Shown piece by piece: positions 1 to 6,894 of a stretch of DNA of 64,000 nt. The number at the start of each line of letters is the position of its first letter. The first letter of the stretch is position 1. The notes beneath the pieces are model-generated. The model worked only from the letters and a program-made list of their open reading frames with translations. It did no database searches and was not told the DNA's origin. The translations under genes were made by a program, and so were the position numbers. This DNA comes from Leptospira perdikensis (GTDB lineage Bacteria; Spirochaetota; Leptospiria; Leptospirales; Leptospiraceae), in contig NZ_RQGA01000007.1 of assembly GCF_004769575.1 (NCBI RefSeq), positions 62,001 to 126,000 on the forward strand, in the 5' to 3' direction.

Positions 1-238
1 TGGCGATCTCTTTCATTTTGTTTGGGTTCAGGTGGTAATAAATCTCCCGACCATTGGGTTCTTTAGCGAGTAATTCACATTCGGTAAGGATTTGTAAATG
101 TTTGGAAACCGTGGGTCGTTTGGTATCAAAATGGGAGGCGATGGTTCCCGCTGTCATAGACTGGGTGGCCACAAGTAAAAGGATGGCTCTCCTTGTGGGA
201 TCGGCAATTGCTTGGAATACGTCTCTTCTTAAGTCCAT
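1..238 (-). CDS. ArsR-family winged-helix transcriptional regulator (3' end outside window)
   Basis: Reading leftwards from an ATG at 238, the protein begins [20 protein letters not shown], the classic N-terminus of small ArsR/SdpR-type repressors, and continues with a winged-helix recognition segment ([20 protein letters not shown]) and the wing (REIYYHLNP). About 79 residues are inside the window, so only the C-terminal tail is missing. No metal-binding CxC motif is seen in helix 3 or in the visible part. This subgroup is often found beside SRPBCC/AHSA1 genes, but any partner would lie outside the window. No Shine-Dalgarno is visible. Two dyads directly upstream suggest autoregulation. Family assignment is firm; the ligand is unknown. 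Confidence 0.88.
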   Translation of the reverse strand, partial: MDLRRDVFQAIADPTRRAILLLVATQSMTAGTIASHFDTKRPTVSKHLQILTECELLAKEPNGREIYYHLNPNKMKEIA

Positions 239-242
239 TGTG

Positions 243-280
243 TAGTCATTTGACTAATCAAATACGTGTAGCCATTTGGC
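243..280. promoter_or_regulatory. Tandem dyad pair, candidate ArsR operator
   Basis: TAGTCATTTGACTA at 243-256 has perfect 6-bp arms around TT. A second copy of the same pattern, TAGCCATTTGGCAA, lies at 269-282 with core GCCATTTGGC (271-280). Both fit TAGYCATTTGRCWA and are 26 bp apart centre to centre. They lie 5-42 bp upstream of the ArsR start codon, where a repressor would block its own promoter or ribosome entry. The repeats are seen directly; binding by the adjacent regulator is inference. Confidence 0.55.
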
Positions 281-339
281 AACACATTTTTGATCGGAAA
301 GGGAGATTTTAAACGAGTCATTCCTTCTAATGGGAGTAC

Positions 340-470
340 TTACTTACGCCAGGGCATACGGAGGGCTTGGTCTGCCTTTGGCAGACGGGAGCGAATGCGG
401 ACCCCGAAGTACGCCCGGTCGGTCTATATTGGGAGATTGGTGGGAAAAGAAATTCGAGGCGCCCGAAAAA
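340..470. other. GC-rich intergenic element with hairpin (239-568 spacer)
   Basis: The 330-bp spacer between the ArsR gene and cutA has no convincing gene; the overlapping short open frames here share no codon pattern with neighbours. It is markedly more GC-rich than its surroundings at 350-420 and 455-470. A hairpin with perfect 7-bp arms, GTCTGCC-TTT-GGCAGAC, spans 370-386. Words such as GGAGCGAAT, GGTCG and CGAGGCGC recur in the same order in another spacer at 10016-10079, so it may be a degenerate dispersed element. Function unknown. Confidence 0.35.
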
Positions 471-568
471 AGAAATAGAATCAGGGATTCTTTTGGAACC
501 ACCAATGTGTTTTTCCAGAGGAGGGATCTGGCAACACCTGGCGGATCAATGTTAGTGTTGTTTTTGAT

Positions 569-898
569 TTAACTATTTTTTTGAATTTTATCGGCAACAA
601 ACGCTTTGTAGGTGGGACTTCCAAAACTCACGTCCATACGAATGATTTCGGGAGCAATGTAGGGATGGTGTTTTTTGATGTATTCTTCGATCGCATCGTA
701 CTTGTCAGCTTTTGCTTTGAGTAGGATTTTGTTTTCGGTATCGACTGTGATTTTTCCTTCCCATAAATAAACAAGTTCGACTTCGGGAAAGATGGTTCCG
801 GAAACAATGATTCCTTGTTCTAACATTTCGGAGATTTGTTCTTCGGCCATATCGCGGTCGCCGATTGTGGTAAATACTAAAATTTCTTCTGAAGCCAT
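569..898 (-). CDS. cutA: CutA1-family divalent-ion tolerance protein
   Basis: 109 residues, the normal length for CutA1, a trimeric ferredoxin-like-fold cytosolic protein linked to copper tolerance. The family pattern is visible: an N-terminal beta strand (EEILVFTTIGDRDMAEEQIS), then a strand equivalent to the usual ACVN segment, here IIVSGTIFPEVELVYLWEGK, which keeps the Y-x-W pair, and a C-terminal HPYIAPEIIRMDVSFGSPTY that matches the conserved HPYexPEii block. The cysteine usual in the ACVN segment is replaced by Ser/Gly, so a role in copper binding is doubtful. The gene stands alone, with 49 bp to the upstream gene. Start is ATG. Confidence 0.9.
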   Translation of the reverse strand: MASEEILVFTTIGDRDMAEEQISEMLEQGIIVSGTIFPEVELVYLWEGKITVDTENKILLKAKADKYDAIEEYIKKHHPYIAPEIIRMDVSFGSPTYKAFVADKIQKNS

Positions 899-947
899 GA
901 GGATCCTTCTTTGTTTTTACAAAGATCGGCTTCGCATGGGGAAACCC

Positions 948-1193
948 TTATTCTTTTGGAGATTTATTTTGTAAGTAGGATTGGAATCCTTCTCTAACTT
1001 GGTCTACCATTCCTGATTCACGGACGGAGCGAACCACTCGTTGCCAAAATTTGATTTTGCCTTCAAATTCATTCCAACCGAGTTGTAAGTCCATCCGTTT
1101 GATTTTCAGTAACATTCTTAGTTCTGTAAGAGACATGTCCTTCGGATCTTTGTCTAAATACCGTTCATGATCTGTTAGAGGATTGAAACTCAT
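948..1193 (-). CDS. Small hypothetical protein, last gene of yqjDE-like operon
   Basis: 81 residues, soluble, rich in charged residues, with amphipathic helical stretches (SLTELRMLLKIKRMDLQLGW, then VVRSVRESGMVDQVREGFQS). I recognise no family. It starts 4 bp after the stop of the membrane gene at 1198-1533 and is almost certainly co-transcribed with it. In enterobacteria the yqjD-yqjE pair is followed by a small basic protein, YqjK; this gene occupies that position, but I see no sequence match strong enough to name it. Confidence 0.7.
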   Translation of the reverse strand: MSFNPLTDHERYLDKDPKDMSLTELRMLLKIKRMDLQLGWNEFEGKIKFWQRVVRSVRESGMVDQVREGFQSYLQNKSPKE

Positions 1194-1197
1194 GGAA

Positions 1198-1533
1198 TTA
1201 TTTTTTCTTTAATACGAGTGACAAAAATAAAATAGCAAAAACTAAAAATCCAAATCCTGTTCCGAAACTCGCAAGGATAGGGTCACCCGCGGAAAGAAAT
1301 TTTTGAATGCTTAAGTACACTCCATAGGAGATGTAGATAAAACCTAAGAAGATTAGGAAAATAGAAGTGAAAACCCAAACAGAAGAGAGAACCAAATTTT
1401 TAATATAAACTTGGAGGTTCTTCTGGATATAAATTGCCATTACTTCTACATAAGCAACGGTTTTGTTGATTAAGTCATCGAAGGCGGCTTTGATTCCGCC
1501 CTTTTTACGATGTTTTGATTCTTTGTGTTCCAA
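1198..1533 (-). CDS. YqjE/holin-superfamily-like inner-membrane protein
   Basis: 111 residues. A basic N-terminus (KHRKKGG) and amphipathic helix are followed by two membrane helices, about residues 48-72 (SVWVFTSIFLIFLGFIYISY) and 86-107 (FGTGFGFLVFAILFLSLVL), ending in KKK. Size and two-helix hairpin resemble the YqjE / putative actinobacterial-holin-X family found next to DUF883 genes. The start codon directly abuts the stop of the DUF883 gene (1534), so the two are translationally linked. No lysis gene is nearby, so a phage holin role is unlikely; a membrane partner of the DUF883 protein is more plausible. Confidence 0.65.
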   Translation of the reverse strand: MEHKESKHRKKGGIKAAFDDLINKTVAYVEVMAIYIQKNLQVYIKNLVLSSVWVFTSIFLIFLGFIYISYGVYLSIQKFLSAGDPILASFGTGFGFLVFAILFLSLVLKKK

Positions 1534-1818
1534 TTATTTCTTCTTAAAAACCCAACCAAGAGCAAGACCAAGTCCAAGACCTACACCAAAGCCAATGACT
1601 GCCGCTTTTTGTGGATGTTCTTTCACATAAGTTCCCACAGTATCAATTACTTCTTTTGCTTTGATAGAAGCTTCTTCACTAGCTTTACCTAACTTTTGTT
1701 TGATGTCACTTACTTGTTCCATATACTTCTCCTTGGCTCTTTGTTCAATTTCTTTGGCTTTTTTCTCATACAACTTGATTTCATCGATGAGGGATTTGTC
1801 TTTTTTCACTTCTTCCAT
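1534..1818 (-). CDS. DUF883 (YqjD/ElaB-type) membrane-anchored protein
   Basis: 94 residues. The N-terminal two thirds is a highly charged coiled coil (KLYEKKAKEIEQRAKEKYME). It is followed by the family signature of an EHPQKAAVIGFGVGLGLGLA segment, which is a glycine-rich C-terminal membrane helix ending in KKK. In E. coli YqjD and ElaB anchor ribosomes or other partners to the inner membrane in stationary phase; that role is known for the family and only inferred here. It lies 9 bp downstream of a response regulator and directly abuts the two-helix membrane gene, so it may be controlled by that regulator. Confidence 0.8.
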   Translation of the reverse strand: MEEVKKDKSLIDEIKLYEKKAKEIEQRAKEKYMEQVSDIKQKLGKASEEASIKAKEVIDTVGTYVKEHPQKAAVIGFGVGLGLGLALGWVFKKK

Positions 1819-1827
1819 AAAAGTTAC

Positions 1828-2553
1828 CTAATCTGGAACAACAATGTTCTCAAAATTATCAGTAAATCTGTATCCGATTCCCCAAATGGTTTCGATCCAT
1901 TCTGGTTGTGCAGAATTTTTTTCTAGTTTGGAACGAATCCGCTTGATATGACTGTCGATCATCCTTTCAAAACCATCCCATTCTACTCCCCAAACTGATT
2001 CCAAAATCATTTCACGAGAAAAAACTTTTCCAGGTGAACCAGCTAGTAGTTGTAAGATGTCAAATTCCTTTCTAGAAATATTGATGATGTTTTCGTTTAA
2101 AGTCACACGTCTGCGGATGGAATCAATTTTTAGAGCACCACGAATGATTTCGCCGGCTTGTCCCACATTGGGTTTGATCCCAATTTTTTTATCCCATCTA
2201 CGAAAGAATACATCCACTCGAGTTTTGAGTTCACGTACAGAAAATGGTTTTGTGATGTAATCGTCAGCACCTAACTCAAGTCCCATGATGCGATCAATTT
2301 CCTCTGTCCTTGCGGAAAGGATAAAAATCGGCGTACTTTCATCGGCCTTTCGGATGCTACGGCAAATTTCCATACCATCAATGTCAGGTAGAGAGAGATC
2401 CAGAATCACTAAATCAGGATGATTGGACTTGTAAAATTTCAAACCTTCTTCGCCATTTTCAAAAACGGAGGTTGTGTAGTGAGCAGAATCGAGAGATTTC
2501 CGGATTAGGTTCCCGATATCCGGATCGTCCTCAATTACCAAAATATTTTTCAT
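1828..2553 (-). CDS. OmpR/PhoB-family response regulator
   Basis: 241 residues with a receiver domain (1-120) and a winged-helix DNA-binding domain (about 140-235). The acidic pocket ED-D (8-10), phospho-acceptor D52 in [13 protein letters not shown], and Lys in [10 protein letters not shown] are all present. The C-terminal domain has the OmpR-type [20 protein letters not shown] and [12 protein letters not shown] segments. No sensor kinase is adjacent, so it is an orphan in this window. It is the first gene of a leftward operon with the DUF883 and two-helix membrane genes, suggesting it responds to, or controls, envelope stress. Start is ATG. Confidence 0.92.
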   Translation of the reverse strand: MKNILVIEDDPDIGNLIRKSLDSAHYTTSVFENGEEGLKFYKSNHPDLVILDLSLPDIDGMEICRSIRKADESTPIFILSARTEEIDRIMGLELGADDYITKPFSVRELKTRVDVFFRRWDKKIGIKPNVGQAGEIIRGALKIDSIRRRVTLNENIINISRKEFDILQLLAGSPGKVFSREMILESVWGVEWDGFERMIDSHIKRIRSKLEKNSAQPEWIETIWGIGYRFTDNFENIVVPD

Positions 2554-2611
2554 GTTTTTCCCTTGAGTTCTTTCTCAATTTGGTTCTTGTAGTAGAAAAA
2601 AAAAGTAAAAA

Positions 2612-3028
2612 ATGGAATCGGGAACACAAAGAGAAGCAAAATCGTGGGCGATGTTCGCCATCACAGGACCTAGGCTTAGGCCTCTGGAAGTGACGGAAAA
2701 ACTAGGCATTCAGCCGGATTATTATCATGGTGCGGATGTAAAAGACATCGAAAATATGACAATTCCGAGTCATTGGCAGCTGAATTCGAAGCTTGGACCT
2801 GAATTCCCGTTACTCGATCATATCTGGGACCTTCTCAAAACCTTAGCACCTGTTCGTAAAAACCTAAAAGAATTCACAGAAAGTTATGGGTCTACCATTT
2901 ATGCTTCCGTTGAATTTGCATCTGAGTTTACAAAAGGTGTGGTTCTCGACAAAAGGACTATGCTTTTGTTAGGTGAGATGGGCGTGGACCTGGAAATTAT
3001 TCCGTGGACTGCCTCTGAGATTCTCTAA
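2612..3028 (+). CDS. DUF4279-like protein
   Basis: 138 residues. The pattern fits DUF4279 proteins: an opening strand (WAMFAITGPRLRPLEVTEKL), a GIQPDYYHGAD segment equivalent to the LGI-P-x-x-x-x-GD motif, SHWQLNS, and a closing strand FTKGVVLDKRTMLLLGEMGV. The family's function is unknown. Its 3' end overlaps the oppositely oriented STAS-like gene by 32 bp. It is divergent from the response regulator, with 58 bp between starts. The start is ATG, preceded by an A-rich tract with only a weak ribosome site. Confidence 0.65.
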   Translation: MESGTQREAKSWAMFAITGPRLRPLEVTEKLGIQPDYYHGADVKDIENMTIPSHWQLNSKLGPEFPLLDHIWDLLKTLAPVRKNLKEFTESYGSTIYASVEFASEFTKGVVLDKRTMLLLGEMGVDLEIIPWTASEIL

Positions 3029-3356
3029 GGATCGCTTCACTTGGGAAAATAAGCCGAATGAGGCCAAATCGTTTTAAATACATATAACTGGAAAGAGGGA
3101 GCCCAAGAAGTACAAGGACTCGTTTTTTCAAACGGAGATCCCGTGCGATATTTAAGAGTTTGGTGAGTAGAGTTAAAGGAAGGTAGGGAAGGTTAGAAAG
3201 ATCCATTTGGATATGAGATCTTGTTTGGAAGAATAACATATGCATCACCGAATCCATTTCTTCTTCCAATTCGGTATTAACCTTCTTAGACAAAATGACA
3301 ATTTCATAAGCATTCTGAACTTCGCGCACACTTAGGTATTTTGTTTTTTTTGCCAT
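2997..3356 (-). CDS. Possible STAS-fold (anti-anti-sigma-like) protein
   Basis: 119 residues with alternating strands and helices: AYEIVILSKKVNTELEEEMD, then IQMDLSNLPYLPLTLLTKLL and KKRVLVLLGLPLSSYMYLKR, closing with FGLIRLIFPS. The order of a central strand with D-x-S, helix, strand and short helix ending in FGL resembles the STAS fold of SpoIIAA-type proteins. The usual phosphorylated Ser is not obvious, so I give the fold only tentatively. It overlaps the DUF4279-like gene by 32 bp tail to tail, and its start lies only 12 bp from that of epmA on the other strand. Confidence 0.5.
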   Translation of the reverse strand: MAKKTKYLSVREVQNAYEIVILSKKVNTELEEEMDSVMHMLFFQTRSHIQMDLSNLPYLPLTLLTKLLNIARDLRLKKRVLVLLGLPLSSYMYLKRFGLIRLIFPSEAILRESQRQSTE

Positions 3357-3368
3357 TGGAGGTAATGT

Positions 3369-4340
3369 ATGGTCTCACTCTCAAAAGATACACTCATTTT
3401 TCGTTCCCAAGTGATCCGAAAGGTTCGGGAGATATTATGGAGGGATGGATTTTTAGAAGTTGATACACCTAGCTTAAAACCCGTTGTGGGGATGGAACCG
3501 TATTTGGATCCTTTTGAAGTGCGATCACCCAATGGACGTGAGAAAGGTTACCTCATCACTTCCCCAGAATATAGTTTAAAACAAATGATGGCTAGAGGAA
3601 TGACTCGGATCTTTGAATTAGCCCATACGTATCGGTCCGGTGAGATGGGTAGTGAGTTTCATTCCAAAGAGTTTCTTATGTTAGAACTTTATGCAAAAGG
3701 TATGAATGATAGTTCCTTACGAAATTATATAGAAATTTTTTTAAGAGAGTTGGTTCATAATTTTGGAACCAAAGAGGATCAGAAAAAAACATCTAACCCG
3801 GATTGGATTTGTCATCTTTCAGTGGAAGAGGCGTTTGTAAAAACTGTGGGACATGGATTTTCTCGCGAGGAATTGTTCGAGACGATTGAAAAACATAAAC
3901 TATCCACATCTAGTCTGGCAGAACTTAAGGCATGGCAATATGAAGATCTTTTCTTTTTGGTATTTCTCAACTTGGTAGAACCAAAATTAGGTGAGGGGAT
4001 TGTTTTTTTATACGACTATCCGCCGGAATGTGCAGCCCTTGCTCGAGTTGTGGATGGGGTAGCCAAACGATTTGAAATTTATTGGGATGGTTTGGAACTT
4101 GCCAATGCCTTCTATGAACTCAGTGATGCAAAAGAACAACGAAAACGATTTAGAGAAGAACAGGAATTAAGAGAGAAATTAGGAAAAGAAGTTTTTCCGA
4201 TGGATGAAGATTTTCTTCGGTGTTTGGAAAACGGGTTTCCTGAATGTGCAGGAATATCCATTGGAATGGATCGGTTGTTGTTAAAGCTGTCCGGTAAACA
4301 CGGGCTAGGTGAGGTTAGCCCGTATTGGATGGAGGTTTAG
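3369..4340 (+). CDS. epmA: EF-P lysyltransferase EpmA (PoxA/GenX, class II LysRS-like)
   Basis: 323 residues, matching the family (E. coli about 325) and lacking the anticodon-binding domain of true lysyl-tRNA synthetases. EpmA activates (R)-beta-lysine and attaches it to a lysine of elongation factor P. Class II motif 2 is seen as FELAHTYRSGEMGSEFHSKE and motif 3 as GISIGMDRLLLKLSG. The partner EpmB and the substrate EF-P are in this window at 19483-21182. A good Shine-Dalgarno (GGAGG, 3358-3362) precedes the ATG. It is divergent from the STAS-like gene with only 12 bp between starts, so the promoter must overlap that gene. Confidence 0.92.
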   Translation: MVSLSKDTLIFRSQVIRKVREILWRDGFLEVDTPSLKPVVGMEPYLDPFEVRSPNGREKGYLITSPEYSLKQMMARGMTRIFELAHTYRSGEMGSEFHSKEFLMLELYAKGMNDSSLRNYIEIFLRELVHNFGTKEDQKKTSNPDWICHLSVEEAFVKTVGHGFSREELFETIEKHKLSTSSLAELKAWQYEDLFFLVFLNLVEPKLGEGIVFLYDYPPECAALARVVDGVAKRFEIYWDGLELANAFYELSDAKEQRKRFREEQELREKLGKEVFPMDEDFLRCLENGFPECAGISIGMDRLLLKLSGKHGLGEVSPYWMEV

Positions 4341-4347
4341 TTAAATT

Positions 4348-4737
4348 TTAGTCTTCTTCTTGGAATTTTTCGCAAGACTCAGGTACTTTCCCATCTTCCA
4401 AATCCGCACAAGAGAAGGCAGCCATATCCTTGGCACATTTTTTCATATCTTCTAAGTCTTGTTTGGTGAGTTTTTTTGTCGGTTTGTCGTTTGTTGGTTT
4501 TTGGCCTTCCACCACATAGTTTTTGTAACGTGCTTCACAGACATTGCCATTCACAAATTGAGACTCAACCATCTTTCTTTGGTCTGCCGGAAGGTCTTTT
4601 AGTTTTTCTTTCATACACTCAGAAGTTTTGGCGCACATCTTTTTAGAGAGTGATTGGAATTCTTTAGCATCCTTTACCGTTTGTGCGGTGATAAGGAAAG
4701 GGATTAGAATTAGTAAAAAAATGGAAATTTTTTTCAT
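4348..4737 (-). CDS. Small secreted cysteine-rich protein
   Basis: 129 residues from the ATG at 4737; a TTG 21 bp upstream is possible but would spoil the signal peptide. A signal peptide MKKISIFLLILIPFLITAQT is followed by a lysine-rich domain with six cysteines in pairs (MCAKTSEC, NVCEA, KKCAKD, FSCAD, ESCEK), which suggests disulfides in the periplasm. It resembles the many small leptospiral secreted proteins of unknown function; the lipoprotein at 32732-33010 has a similar CxxxxC-type plan. It is convergent with epmA, 7 bp apart. Confidence 0.7.
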   Translation of the reverse strand: MKKISIFLLILIPFLITAQTVKDAKEFQSLSKKMCAKTSECMKEKLKDLPADQRKMVESQFVNGNVCEARYKNYVVEGQKPTNDKPTKKLTKQDLEDMKKCAKDMAAFSCADLEDGKVPESCEKFQEED

Positions 4738-4790
4738 ACGAAAACCATCTGCGAACAAAAGGCTTTCGTAAAGTTTTTTTTAGCTATTTT

Positions 4791-4934
4791 TTAGAATTGG
4801 AATCCTGCATCACGATCACATGTAGACGTTACATCTGTAAGTGTACTCATGTCATCATGATGACGAGTGCCCATCCCATTCCCATAATGGGGAGTTTTCC
4901 CGATGCCGATTGTACATCTCCAATTAAAGTTTTA
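4791..4934 (-). pseudogene. Possible decayed 3' end of a protein gene in a 411-bp spacer
   Basis: The spacer 4738-5148 has no intact gene. On the minus strand a stop-to-stop frame of 47 codons ends in the protein-like sequence YGNGMGTRHHDDMSTLTD, then TSTCDRDAGFQF and a stop at 4791. Just upstream a second frame reads TISNSGKNPAKTLIGDVQSA and would need a frameshift to join. No start codon or ribosome site serves either frame. This looks like the remnant of an exported protein gene broken by frameshift, but I cannot name a family and chance is not excluded. Confidence 0.25.
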
Positions 4935-5148
4935 GCAGGATTCTTGCCGGAGTTGGAAATGGTAATTTGTGGTAGTAATCAAACTATGGCTTACATGAGT
5001 TGAAATAGAATATTTTTCGTATTATTTTACGTTAGCTTATTGTCGGATAACGCATGTTTATTCTAGAATGTAAGCATCCCCTCTTTTTTTCAAAAGCCAA
5101 TCGAAAATAAATTGATAAATATCGGAAATTTCCCTACATTTTGAGATT

Positions 5149-5739
5149 ATGAAAAAAGTCCCAATACTTGTATTTTGTTTCTCTCTCGTAACAGGGCCGA
5201 CGATGGCTCAGAATTTAACTTCACGTAATGCGGTAGTAATTCCTTCTGAACCCACAACGATTGAAGAATTTAAATCGTTACAATCAAACCTTGCCACCAC
5301 AGCGGAGGGAGGGGCAGCTATCCTTGTACTTGCAATTTCCCTCTATGGGAAAAACCAAGATCTGGGCAGAAAAACAATTACACTTTCTGTGCTTTCTAAA
5401 AACAGACAGAAGTCAACCAAACCAACAGCAGTGGATGGAGTGGACTTAGGTGGAGGAGATCAGTTTTTACTCGGCCAATTGGATAAATACAAAATGTTGT
5501 CTGGTGGATATTGGAAAGGTGCCGAACCGGCTAATGGATACACGCCGACTTTACCTTTAACAGTGGAAACCTACACCAACCCATATTCTGGTGATGAATC
5601 CACAGGAAAACTCAAACTATTTGTCGCCACTCGTGGTGCTTCTAGTTTTCGACCTGTGTCAATGGAAAAAGATACGGATGGTCTTTGGCGAGCCAAAGAA
5701 ATGAGTTCCCTTTTTGTTGGAATGATGCCAGCCAAATAG
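5149..5739 (+). CDS. Secreted hypothetical protein
   Basis: 196 residues with a signal peptide (MKKVPILVFCFSLVTGPTMA, likely cleavage after the alanine). The mature part has the pattern TIEEFKSLQSNLATTAEGGA, LGGGDQFLLGQL and a closing WRAKEMSSLFVGM. It may belong to a small family of exported proteins of unknown function (DUF6935-like), but I cannot confirm that. Its TAG stop is directly followed by the ATG of the ZIP transporter, so the two are coupled and it heads a four-gene operon ending at 7878. Confidence 0.65.
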   Translation: MKKVPILVFCFSLVTGPTMAQNLTSRNAVVIPSEPTTIEEFKSLQSNLATTAEGGAAILVLAISLYGKNQDLGRKTITLSVLSKNRQKSTKPTAVDGVDLGGGDQFLLGQLDKYKMLSGGYWKGAEPANGYTPTLPLTVETYTNPYSGDESTGKLKLFVATRGASSFRPVSMEKDTDGLWRAKEMSSLFVGMMPAK

Positions 5740-6552
5740 ATGTTAGATTCTCTGATGGTTTGGCACCCTGTGGCCTTGGCTCTTCTTGCTACTGGGTTTA
5801 CTTGGTTTTGTACAGCCTTCGGTGCTGGTTTTGTTTTTTTCTTTCGAACCGTACCGAGACCTGTTTTTAATGCGATGTTAGGATTTGCTTCCGGCATTAT
5901 GATAGCTGCCAGTTTTTGGTCTTTGTTATTGCCGTCCATTGCCCTTTCCGAAAGGGCTGGAAATCCTGCTTGGCTTCATTCGAGTTTTGGATTTTTATCT
6001 GGAGGACTTACCCTCTATGTTTTACATAAACTCCTTCCTCATTTACATGTGGGATTGGAAGAAAACCATTTGGAGGGAGGGAAGTCTTCCTTTCAACGTA
6101 GTTTGTTACTTGTTCTTGCCATCACTCTCCATAACATTCCTGAAGGTTTAGCCGTTGGTGTTGCCTTCGGAGCACTTGGTGATGGATTTACTTACGAAGC
6201 CTTAATGGCTGCTGTGGTTGTTGCTTTCGGAATTGGAATTCAAAATATACCGGAGGGTGCTGCTGTCTCTATTCCTTTATTACGAGAGGGGTTTAGTGCC
6301 AGGAAAAGTTTTTGGTATGGACAACTTTCCGGATTTGTTGAACCAATTGGTGGCCTTCTGGGAGCTACTCTTGTTTTTTATGTGGAAAGTTTACTTCCAT
6401 TTGCACTTTCTTTTGCTGCAGGTGCTATGATTTTTGTTGTTGTGGAGGAACTCATTCCAGAATCTCATACAGGGAAAGAAACGGAAATGTCAACCCTCGG
6501 TGCCATGTTTGGATTTGTTCTTATGATGGCTCTGGATGTTGGGCTTGGATGA
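5740..6552 (+). CDS. ZIP-family divalent metal transporter
   Basis: 270 residues, about eight membrane helices. The two metal-transport helices carry the ZIP signatures ITLHNIPEGLAVGVAFG (helix IV) and GIGIQNIPEGAAVSIPL (helix V), whose His, Asn, Pro and Glu residues line the binuclear zinc site; the second has Gln in place of the first His. Length and motifs match the ZupT/GufA branch, which imports zinc and sometimes iron or manganese. The start codon abuts the upstream stop, implying translational coupling. Substrate is not determined by sequence. Confidence 0.88.
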   Translation: MLDSLMVWHPVALALLATGFTWFCTAFGAGFVFFFRTVPRPVFNAMLGFASGIMIAASFWSLLLPSIALSERAGNPAWLHSSFGFLSGGLTLYVLHKLLPHLHVGLEENHLEGGKSSFQRSLLLVLAITLHNIPEGLAVGVAFGALGDGFTYEALMAAVVVAFGIGIQNIPEGAAVSIPLLREGFSARKSFWYGQLSGFVEPIGGLLGATLVFYVESLLPFALSFAAGAMIFVVVEELIPESHTGKETEMSTLGAMFGFVLMMALDVGLG

Positions 6553-6567
6553 GTTATCAAACAAACG

Positions 6568-6882
6568 ATGAATTCAAATTCTTTTCTTAGCAATACTGTT
6601 CTTTATGATTGGATTCCCGATTTAGAATTTAATTCGTATGACCTTTCTGGCTTAGTTGTCCCAGGTCATGAATTAGAAGATGAGTGCAGAGTTGTTGAAG
6701 AGAGATTAAGTGCCTTTTTAGCAATTTATAAAAAAGGCACCTTGGCGAAACCAAAAGGTTTATGCACCACCTTCAAATATGCAATTTTAGAATCTACCGA
6801 GTTGGCACTTTGCCAAAAACTTGAGAGCCAATTGGGCGGGAGTATTTTGGTTGTATATGCAAAACCACTAGAACGTTGGTAA
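6568..6882 (+). CDS. Hypothetical protein upstream of BtrH-like gene
   Basis: 104 residues, soluble, no signal peptide or membrane segment. Notable segments are YDWIPDLEFNSYDLSGLVVP and a Lys-rich middle (AIYKKGTLAKPKGLCTTFKY). No acyl-carrier DSL motif with helical context is present, so it is not an obvious carrier protein for the downstream BtrH-like enzyme. It lies 15 bp after the ZIP gene and 12 bp before the BtrH-like gene, so it belongs to the same transcript. I do not recognise a family. Confidence 0.6.
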   Translation: MNSNSFLSNTVLYDWIPDLEFNSYDLSGLVVPGHELEDECRVVEERLSAFLAIYKKGTLAKPKGLCTTFKYAILESTELALCQKLESQLGGSILVVYAKPLERW

Positions 6883-6894
6883 ACAGGTCAAATA

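Noticed and set aside
290..572. Three overlapping short plus-strand frames in the ArsR-cutA spacer
   Set aside because: They overlap each other in different frames, are Arg/Gly/Pro-rich as expected from GC-rich non-coding DNA, lack ribosome sites and match no family.
1198..1533. Holin-like gene as evidence of a prophage
   Set aside because: No endolysin, portal, capsid or integrase gene lies nearby, and it is coupled to a DUF883 gene as in yqjDE operons.
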